Source of the DNA: Limonium bicolor
Lineage: Eukaryota; Streptophyta; Magnoliopsida; Caryophyllales; Plumbaginaceae
Assembly (NCBI GenBank): GCA_023374045.1
Contig: CM041776.1
Location: 283,649,999-283,713,998, forward strand
Length of the DNA: 64,000 nt
Direction of reading: 5' to 3'
This document shows, one piece after another, positions 56,509 through 64,000 of this stretch (positions are counted from its first letter, which is position 1; each line of letters starts with the position of its first letter). The position numbers and the translations under genes are program-made. The notes below the pieces were generated by a model, which saw nothing but the letters and a program-made list of their open reading frames with translations, was not told the origin of the DNA and made no database searches.

Positions 56509-59241
56509 ATCTACCCTTCTTAAAAGAACTTTGTCCCCAAAGTTCCCATGCATCTTATTTTATTAGAATACATGGCTTACCTCATTCCATAGATCATATA
56601 GATCATACTTATATGTACTTAAACTTATTGACTCGTTAGGTCTGTCATATACCTATTCTCAAATACCATACAACATGCTTAAGCATGTATAGCACTCAAA
56701 ATTCCCTTTGTTCCTTTTGATGATTAAAACCATCACATAGTTTTCATCGTATTCTCCCATGTCAACGGTTCATAGACAAAGGCTCATTCGTCCTCGCCTT
56801 CATGGGCTAGAATACAAAACAACTCTTTTCTCCCCATGTCACCGGTCCGAAGACAAAGGCTCATGTGTCCTCGACTTCATGGGCGAGACTCAGTAAAAAG
56901 GAAATCCTTTTTACGAGGTCAAGTGAGGAATAATTCCTCTAATTGAAAATACAATCAACTCCAATTTTGTTTTATCCTAAAGCCTCTATCCTTAGCGTGA
57001 TTTAATTGTGACCACTGGTAGGGAGTTTCAGGGATCATCCAACCCTGATGTGATCAGCATTAGTGTTGAACTATCCTTCCACCCCAATTTGTGTTCGGTC
57101 TCCCTTGATCCCTAGAAAATCAAGTTCCACCTCCCACGTCATTTTCAAAGATTAAATAATTCACTCATTTCCAATTTTCTATCTTTTAGTTCTTCTAATC
57201 ATAATCATTACATCTCCAAGGCGTGGACTCAGTCCATCAACATTCCCAATTCATCTCTTAGTAATTACCTCATGACACTACTATTTCCTACCTCATACTC
57301 ATATCGAATAATATCTCATAGTATTATCTTATTCTTATCTCACACATACTTCCATATCGACTCATATCTCATATATTCCTTTAGTCTCTTTAATTCTCTT
57401 CACTAATTCTCTTAACTTGTACTCACACCGGAGTTAACAAGATATGTACTTAATATGTATGGTATTCGCATATTCTGTGCGCAATAACCATAATTTATAT
57501 CAAAATGTTTATGTAAAACAAATTCTCAAATTATTTTGTGTTATGCACACCGTAGTTTACGTAATCAACACATAAACATACGCTAAGCGGTTTTCGCTCT
57601 ACCCCCCTTAAAATGGATTACGCTCACGTAATCAACATTATATCATCCTTGAACATAGGTTCAAGATGTCTAATTCTCACCTAGCATTCTAGCTTCCATG
57701 TCATCTATCTCACTTATAATTCGATCAGAGGGTCATAACTATGTTAATGGCTTAGTCTCTGTATCGAGGATTCTTAATGGTACTTATACCATTTTCTTAA
57801 CTTAGTTTGGTCTAACCTCAAAGGTAATAATCTGCTAGCTTCCGCTGCGCGACTCTAATAACCTTAGGCTTAGTTTGCCTTTCTTATCCTTTTATAGTAT
57901 TGTATATCCTCATCCTGCATGCTTATAATTTAGTACTAAAGGTCCCTCAATGGACACGTGATATCTTTATATATACACAACCTTAATGAATTGTAACTCG
58001 TCTATCCATTCTCCCTGAAGATCTAACGTTCATACTCTTAGTGTTCTCTCAAGTGTCTAAATCGTTCTTTCCAACTGACCTTTGGTCTGAGGATGATTCT
58101 TAATCTGAAACTACTATTTAGTGCTTAATGCGCTTTACAGTTTAATTTCTAACGCCTTAAGACATGTTCAATGTCTGTACTTAACAATCCGTGCTCTTCG
58201 CACTTCATGGTCCTTAATTATTTGTTCTCTGATTCCTTTGTGTTGTTGGTTCAACTACATTCCTTCTCTTCGGCTGTTTGTGGTAGTAACTGCTCTTGTC
58301 TGATCTTGCGTTGTTGACTGTGGTACGTAGTCGACTACTTCTCGTGTTCCTTACACCACTCGTCTACATGCATGGGGTACCTTACTCATACATTACTACT
58401 TACCCGACTAATTCATAAATGAATCTGTCAGGCGTGCAAGCCCCTATGGGGCGCAGTCGTCCCACATCTCGTTTTATTAAACTCGTAGTGCTCATCACAC
58501 GTTTAGCTATTGCTAATTATGAAGTATTCTGTTGTCGATCTCCTCTTTCATTGTTCCATATTAACACTTATTGTTCTTCCTGAACTTAATCAAGGGAAAT
58601 CCATTTACTGTGTTCCTAGGTATGGTATGCTCTAGCTCCTTTCTGTATCCCGTACTGATTCGGTCTCTTAGTAATTGAGGTCTCTTTCCATAGAGCCTAT
58701 TATCTTGTTTCTTATGTTGATCTACTAGGAACGCACTTCCAGTTCCTTAAGGAATGGAAAGTGTGCTTCCTGTGAAATCTTACCTCGCCAGGTCTAGACT
58801 ACTGGCATCAATGCACAGTTCGTCTACCATCTTATTTCCTTACTTATGTCGGTCTTAGTACATAAATCTAATTTCCTCAGTGTCAATATTTGACGGCTTA
58901 TACATAATGGTCGCTTTACTGCGCACCATGACTTAATCCACTTATATAGGTATTGTCCTTATGACCTCTAGTACCGTGGTAGTTGGCCTTTACCATGTTG
59001 CCCATTGATGGTGCAACTACTTACTCACTTATTCTAATATCTTATCTTATACTCAATCCCTTCCTGGTGTAAACACACTGGGGTCCTCTAATTTCGGTGT
59101 TTGGCGGTTGCCGTACCGTGTTGTAAAATGGTTATCTCTTAATATGAAGGTGTTCTGCTTCAATCTCGGGTTCGTAAGTAGGTCAATCTCTCTCACATTC
59201 CTTCCTCCTTTATGAAGTTATTTACCAAGTAATTACTGGTT
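56509..59241 (-). pseudogene. Decayed chromovirus internal region (integrase, chromodomain, 3' end)
   Basis: Minus strand from the LTR inward: polypurine tract AAGAAGGGTAGA (56511-56522), about 1.1 kb of non-coding DNA, a second TTTTAAGGGGGGTAGAG run (57599-57615), a chromodomain-like remnant (RILDTETKPL, then EIDDMEARM) near 57640-57790, and integrase remnants near 57950-58125, where NHPQTKGQLERTI then TLE matches the FHPQTDGQSERTIQTLE motif with substitutions and stops. Beyond 58125 only weak traces are visible. Long decayed; the rest lies beyond the N gap or was lost. Confidence 0.65.
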
Positions 59242-59741
59242 NNNNNNNNNNNNNNNNNNNNNNNNNNNNNNNNNNNNNNNNNNNNNNNNNNNNNNNNNNN
59301 NNNNNNNNNNNNNNNNNNNNNNNNNNNNNNNNNNNNNNNNNNNNNNNNNNNNNNNNNNNNNNNNNNNNNNNNNNNNNNNNNNNNNNNNNNNNNNNNNNNN
59401 NNNNNNNNNNNNNNNNNNNNNNNNNNNNNNNNNNNNNNNNNNNNNNNNNNNNNNNNNNNNNNNNNNNNNNNNNNNNNNNNNNNNNNNNNNNNNNNNNNNN
59501 NNNNNNNNNNNNNNNNNNNNNNNNNNNNNNNNNNNNNNNNNNNNNNNNNNNNNNNNNNNNNNNNNNNNNNNNNNNNNNNNNNNNNNNNNNNNNNNNNNNN
59601 NNNNNNNNNNNNNNNNNNNNNNNNNNNNNNNNNNNNNNNNNNNNNNNNNNNNNNNNNNNNNNNNNNNNNNNNNNNNNNNNNNNNNNNNNNNNNNNNNNNN
59701 NNNNNNNNNNNNNNNNNNNNNNNNNNNNNNNNNNNNNNNNN
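59242..59741. other. Assembly gap, 500 N
   Basis: Exactly 500 N, a placeholder gap of unknown true size. The elements on its two sides have opposite orientations. Confidence 0.99.
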
Positions 59742-60351
59742 CCAGCACTGAGGAGCAGAACCAGGGGAAGAGCTGGAAAAAGAAGAAAGGGAATTTCTTT
59801 CAGCAATCCCAAAAGAAATCCCAGGGTGAGAGCAGTGCCCATGCTGAGCAGGGCAAACCAGCTGAGCTTCTTCAGCTTGGTTATTCTGCACCGGTGGCAG
59901 CAAAGCCACTGAGATCACACCCACCTAAGGGTAAATTCCTAATCCAATTGTATTCGTATAAGTAATGTATCTAGTATATCCGCGCACACATGTGCTAACC
60001 CTCTAACCTCAGGTTCTAGCTCCGGTGTCGCCAAAACCTTCCCGATGGCCGCACCTATGTGTGCAGAAAGTGCAACCAGACCATCCGGTAAGGACTGCTA
60101 TGGGAGAGACATCAAATGCTATAACTGCCAAAGCTGGGACACACAGCGAACAAGTGCCCAGAGAATGGGAAGCAAAGGGGAACTTCCAGAACTACAAACA
60201 GAGGGAAGGCAAGGAGGTTGCATCTGGCGATGCACCGACCCAGCAGGCACCACAGGGACGGGATCCCGGGGACCTCCGAGGGGTGCACCTCAGAGGCAGC
60301 CTGTCCTTCACGTGATTGACCGTGATGGGTCCGGTTCTAAGTCCGGCCCAG
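59742..60351 (+). pseudogene. Ty3/gypsy gag, C-terminal part with zinc knuckle
   Basis: After the gap the plus strand reads a charged KSWKKKKGNFFQQSQKKSQG linker, then after a candidate intron (59931-60012) a Cys-rich block with VCRKCNQ, KDCYGRDIKCYNCQ and, one base out of frame, GHTANKCPEN: a CCHC zinc knuckle (C-x2-C-x4-H-x4-C). A basic/proline-rich tail follows (GPPRGAPQRQP). Frame changes near 60040, 60092-60096, 60131, 60185-60190 and 60262-60268 are all compatible with single-base losses. N-terminal gag lies in the gap. Confidence 0.8.
59931..60012 (+). other. Candidate 82-nt intron in gag
   Basis: CTAAGG|GTAAATTCC donor, then TGTGCTAACCCTCTAACCTCAG|GTTC acceptor with branch-like CTAAC and a pyrimidine tract. 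The phase is kept: the gag frame before it joins the zinc-knuckle frame after it, while the unspliced frame hits stops. Confidence 0.5.
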
Positions 60352-60485
60352 GTAATAATCTCAACCTTTAATCCTTGAAGTAGCATGTCTAAGTAGTAGA
60401 GTAACTGTTGAGTGAATGCATGAGTAAATAAATGAAGTGTGTATTAAGCATGAAATGAAGTAGTTGAAACTAGTACTCACCGTAG

Positions 60486-61238
60486 ACGAAATTTGTAACC
60501 ATAGGAAGCTTTAGTATCTGTTACCCGATACCGGTAAACTTGAATCAAGAAGAGATCGACATCACCAACCACGACTACACCAACAAACAGTGTCAGGTCA
60601 TCCGACCAGGTATGATCTTATTAAAGGGATACCTGACACCCGAAGCGCAAATCTCAATCATCGACGATGCAACGAGCTAGGAACGGGTCAAGGTGGATTT
60701 TACACACCCGAATTCCCCGGTGGAGCGAAGATGAAGCTGAAGATGATGTGCTTGGGAAAGGACTGGAATCCTTATACCAAGACATACCAGGAGACACGAA
60801 CACAAGATGGAGCGACCACCGACAATACCACCAGAGTTTCAGACACTCATCACACAAGCAGTAGAACTTGCACAACAATGCGAACCTGAACCGATCCCCG
60901 CACTTGAAGCGGATCTCTGTATCGTCAACTTCTACGAGAAAGAAGGACGACTTGGGTTACACCAAGACAAGGACGAGACAGCGGAATCTCTGAACAAGGA
61001 GTGCCCGTAGTGTCTTGGTCCATTGGTGATGACGCCGTATTCCTGTATAGCGAGCAGAAGCGTGTGGACCGCAGAGAAACTGGTATTGAGATCAGGAGAT
61101 GTCCTAATCATGGGTGGAAACTCTAGGATGCTGTATCACGGGATCAACAAGATCAAGTTGAATACGGCACCGCCGGCAATAATCAATGCCACACACATGA
61201 AACCAGGACGCCTGAACCTTACCTTTAGAAAGTATTAA
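60486..61238 (+). CDS. AlkB-like 2-oxoglutarate/Fe(II) dioxygenase domain carried in the gypsy element
   Basis: AlkB-family enzymes oxidatively demethylate nucleic acids. Visible blocks: VIRPGMILLKGYL (60597-60635), GQGGFYTPEFPGGAKMKLKM then MCLGKDWNPYT, ALEADLCIVNFYEKEGRLGL followed by HQDKDE (metal ligands H at 60960-60962 and D at 60966-60968), VPVVSWSIGDDAVFLYS in a neighbouring frame, SGDVLIMGGNSRMLYHGINK (distal metal H at 61137-61139), and PGRLNLTFRKY with the 2-OG-binding R (61209) and R (61227). The spacing resembles plant ALKBH1D-type proteins. At least three single-base losses break the frame (near 60675, 60815, 61003). The AlkB frame is open from 60486, but the first ATG (60612) is already inside the domain, so an upstream exon is likely. 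It has its own stop (61236-61238). Confidence 0.88.
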
Positions 61239-61376
61239 ATTATAGTATCATGTAATCTATTAGTAACGTGTATTAGAGACACGCATGTATGATGGTTGGT
61301 TTATCAATAAAGAGCAGTGTTGATTTAATTCCACTTGTGTCCACCATCAATACTTATCCAATTGTGAATCCAATAG
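61239..61376 (+). other. Spacer between AlkB-like domain and protease
   Basis: AT-rich; contains AATAAA at 61306-61311, a possible polyadenylation signal for an AlkB-ending transcript, and CCAATAG|GTTG at 61376, a possible 3' splice site before protease. Confidence 0.4.
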
Positions 61377-62005
61377 GTTGTGGACTCGGTACCGAAGGTA
61401 ACCTGAGCATCCTCACCGAAGCACAAGCCGGCAAGAGCGGCACCATCTAACGGGAACCTTCCCAGTAAATGGCATTGATGCCAATGTGTTATTCGACTCC
61501 GGCGCCTCTCACACTTCGTATCACCATCCTTTGTGAAGAGGTTGAAGCTAGATGCGGATGAGCTACCGAACTTCATGGTTACTCTCCCATCGAAGGAGCG
61601 AGTAAAGTGCACCAAGTATTATCAATCAGCCACAATCCAAATCAAAGGGAATCGTTTCCCATTTCCTTCATCGAATTCAATGGATTGGGATTCGACTTAA
61701 TCATTGGAATGAATTGGTTGGAGCGGCACAAGGGTAGAATCCTCTGCGCCGAGCATCGTTTGCTGCTCAAGAGTCCTTCTGGGGTTACGTATCTTACCGC
61801 CAGAGACCGAGAGAGCCTTCGACCACACTCATATCTGCCATGGCTATGTACCGGGAGCTCAGAAAGGGCCAGAAGATATCTGTGTTATGTACAAGACCTG
61901 GAGAGAGATCCAGAGTTCAGTGAGATGTACCCATTGTATCCGAATATCCCGATGTATTCCCTAAGGAGCTACCCGGCATGCCACCACCGAGAGCAGTGGA
62001 ATTGA
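61377..62005 (+). pseudogene. Ty3/gypsy aspartic protease region
   Basis: A linker NLSILTEAQAGKSG precedes TGTFPVNGIDANVLFDSGAS (catalytic DSGA near 61494-61505), then PSFVKRLKL, FIEFNGLGFDLIIGMNWLER (the typical DLIIGMNWL flap strand) and SPSGVTYL. Single-base losses near 61447 and 61519 split the frame. A pol polyprotein of chromovirus type continues with a ~40-codon linker to reverse transcriptase. Confidence 0.85.
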
Positions 62006-62800
62006 AATTGATCTATTGCCAGGTACCGGTCCCATTGCTAGGGCACCGTACCGCATGGCACCTGCAGAAATGACCGAACTAAAGAGCAGTTAAGAGACCT
62101 TCTAGACAAAGGGTTTATACGCCCGAGCGTATCACCCTGGGGAGCACCGGTCTCTTCGTGAAGAAGAAGGACGGTAGCCTCCGACTTTGCATTGACTACC
62201 GCGAGCTGAATGCGGTCACAGTCAAAAATAAATACCCACTGCCACGTATCGACGACCTATTCGACCAGTTGAAAGGAGCCTCAGTCTTCTCCAAGATCGA
62301 CCTCCGTTCAGGGTATCATCAGATTGCAATCAAAGAACAAGACATGAGAAAACGGCATTCCGTACCAGATATGGCCACTACGAATTCACAGTGATGCCAT
62401 TCGGTTTGTCAAACGCACCAGCTAAATTCATGGACCTCATGAATCGACTATTCAGTGAGCAGTTGGACACTTCAGTGGTTGTCTTCATCGACGACATACT
62501 CGTATACTCCAAATCACCAGAGGAACATGAAATCATTTGAGGAAAGTGCTTGAGACACTGCGCGAGAACCAGCTGTATGCGAAGTTCTCCAAATGCGAGT
62601 TTGGCTTGATCAGGTATCATTCCTTGGACATGTCATCTCGAGCGCAGGTATCTCGGTTGACCCTTCTAAGATAGAAGTTGTATGATCATGGCCTAGACCC
62701 AAGACTGTTACCGACATTAGGAGCTTTCTTGGTCTAGCCGGTTACTACCGGAGATTTGTAAGGGACTTCTCGAAAGTCGCTAAGCCCATGACTACACTGA
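62006..62800 (+). pseudogene. Ty3/gypsy reverse transcriptase
   Basis: Blocks in order: [13 protein letters not shown] start (62048-62075), [62 protein letters not shown] (catalytic D), [29 protein letters not shown] (FIDD box near 62482-62514), FLGHVIS and [19 protein letters not shown]. Frame changes near 62083, 62151, 62349, 62530 and 62611 all look like one lost base in a short run. Only one in-frame stop in the unaffected sequence (near 62682) is a possible real lesion. The domain order and motifs are of Tekay/chromovirus type. Confidence 0.9.
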
Positions 62801-63330
62801 TGAAGAAAGATGCACCGTTTGTATGGACACACGAGTGCGAGCTATCATTTCAGAAACTGAAAGACTCATTGACCTCAGCGCCCGTCCTTACTCTTCCAGA
62901 GGGCACAGAGGGATTTGAGGTGTACTGTGATGCATCAGGCAAAGGAATGGGATGCGTACTCATGCAGCATGGCAAGGTTGTTGCTTATGCCTCCCGCCAG
63001 CTGAAAAAGCATGAGGAGAATTACCCGACTCACGACTTAGAGTTAGGAGCCATTGTCTTCGCCTTGAAGATATGGCGACACTATCTCTATGGGGTAAGCA
63101 TCACCATCTACTCCGACCATAAGAGCTTACAGTATGTATTCACGCAGAAAGAACTGAACTTGAGACAGAGAAGATGGATGGAATTTCTTTCAGACTATGA
63201 CATCAACTTGCAGTATAAGGAAGGGAAGGCAAACATCGTAGCCGACGCCCTGAGCCGTCGAGCACACTCGCTCCATTCGCTACTCGCTTCTTCTAGCTTG
63301 GTTGACGAGGTGCGAGACGCTCAGTTGAGC
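62801..63330 (+). CDS. Ty3/gypsy RNase H domain
   Basis: Part of the long open frame 62788-63798. [20 protein letters not shown] precedes [20 protein letters not shown] (first D), then [20 protein letters not shown] with E of [31 protein letters not shown] (D), [20 protein letters not shown] and [11 protein letters not shown] (final D). All four acidic residues are present, so this domain is intact as read. Confidence 0.93.
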
Positions 63331-64000
63331 GACCCTTACCTAACCGAAATCAGACACAAGATCGAGAATGGTACATTTGAGAAGAAGAAGTATGACTTCA
63401 AGCTACATGAAGATGGTTTGATTCGGTTGAATGGCAGGCTATGCGTCCCCCGAAGCAATGCTGAGCTAAGGGATCGCATCCTGCGAGAGTCACACTGTTC
63501 CACATTGTCAGTCCATCCGGGAGCCTCCAAGATGTACAAAGACATGAAGAGGTACTTCTGGTGGTCTGGAATGAAATCAGATGTGACAGAATTTGTATTG
63601 AGATGCTTAACATGCCAGAAGGTAAAATTTGAACACCGTAGACCGGGCGGAATGGTACAATCGATGCCAGTTCCGGAGTGGAAATTTCATGATATCTCCA
63701 TGGATTTTGTTGTAGGACTCCCACCTGCCAGGGGAGGACTCAACATGATCTGGGTTGTAGTGATCGCCTTACCAAGGTTGCCAGATTCATACCGATGAAG
63801 GACACCTGGAAGGTAGTAAAGCTAGCTGAGCTTTTCGATAAGGAGATTATCAGCACCACGGAGTCCCTAAGACTATAGTATCTGACCGCGACACCAGATT
63901 TCTTTCGAGATACTGGAGAGCTACAAGGGAAGCGTTGGGTACAGAATTGAAGTTGAGTACCGCCTTCCATCCTCAACCGACGGTCAGACAGAAAGGACCA
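63331..64000 (+). CDS. Ty3/gypsy integrase, partial at window end
   Basis: [20 protein letters not shown] leads to the HHCC zinc domain ([20 protein letters not shown] with two His, CLTCQK with two Cys), then [17 protein letters not shown] (first core D) and WVVV. Frame breaks near 63758, 63851 and 63931 again fit one-base losses. Beyond them SDRDTRF (second D) and [10 protein letters not shown] are still readable. The C terminus, including any chromodomain, is outside the window. Confidence 0.9.

Larger units (their letters stand above)
59742..64000 (+). mobile_element. Ty3/gypsy (chromovirus-like) element with AlkB module, partial
   Basis: Gag tail, AlkB-like domain, protease, reverse transcriptase, RNase H and integrase in one orientation. 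Both LTRs lie outside (gap on the left, window end on the right). It may be a full, young element: its breaks are almost all single-base losses in short homopolymers, whereas the minus-strand chromovirus on the other side of the gap is decayed by substitutions. Confidence 0.85.

Noticed and set aside
59193..59924. Minus-strand open frames of 171-243 codons
   Set aside because: They consist mostly of the 500-N gap read as unknown residues.

Overview
This is a plant nuclear chromosome window, probably from a dicot with a repeat-rich genome. I find no complete host gene, rRNA, tRNA or CRISPR array. Almost everything recognisable is transposable-element DNA: Ty3/gypsy retrotransposons of at least three types (a chromovirus/Tekay-like group with very long LTRs, an Athila-like element and a Tat-like non-autonomous element), one Ty1/copia element, CACTA (En/Spm) DNA transposons and LINE scraps, separated by AT-rich degenerate sequence. 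One 500-N scaffold gap lies at 59242-59741.

Layout. 1-959: 3' end of a long LTR. About 1040-1633: 5'-truncated LINE RNase H tail. 1990-9985: one chromovirus-type LTR split by a second, complete solo LTR (2483-6418, TSD TATTT). 9986-13675: AT-rich DNA with two internal direct duplications. 13691-18684: an array of small palindromes followed by a nearly intact copia pol and its 151-bp 3' LTR. 19421-23768: minus-strand long LTR. 23967-24093: end of a CACTA-like element. 24094-42670: a large minus-strand Athila-like gypsy element, broken by a solo LTR (26894-29302, TSD AAGGT), a CACTA element (31903-39769, TSD CGT) that itself carries a solo LTR (33816-38158, TSD CCTTA), and a further long LTR at 42671. 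42917-51243: a young-looking Tat-like element that keeps gag but no recognisable pol, with two near-identical LTRs (TSD ACCTT). 51989-59241: 3' LTR plus decayed pol of a minus-strand chromovirus. 59742-64000: plus-strand gypsy gag-pol carrying a 2-oxoglutarate/Fe(II) dioxygenase (AlkB-like) module between gag and protease.

The element at the right end is the most unusual object. The AlkB-like reading frame keeps the metal-binding HxD...H residues and the terminal RLNLTFR motif. It lies between candidate splice sites whose phases would join gag either to AlkB or to protease/pol. Its frame breaks, the single break in the copia pol and one in the LINE tail look like one-base losses in short homopolymers, which suggests sequencing or consensus error rather than decay.

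Two sequence-level themes recur. GC-rich palindromic repeat clusters occur inside the LTRs of several unrelated families. The long LTRs also share a conserved core: GGGGGCCGGT box, TATA-like box, splice-like sites, then tandem hairpins followed by a T-rich CAG. Family names rest on protein motifs and LTR termini read by eye; no database search was possible.
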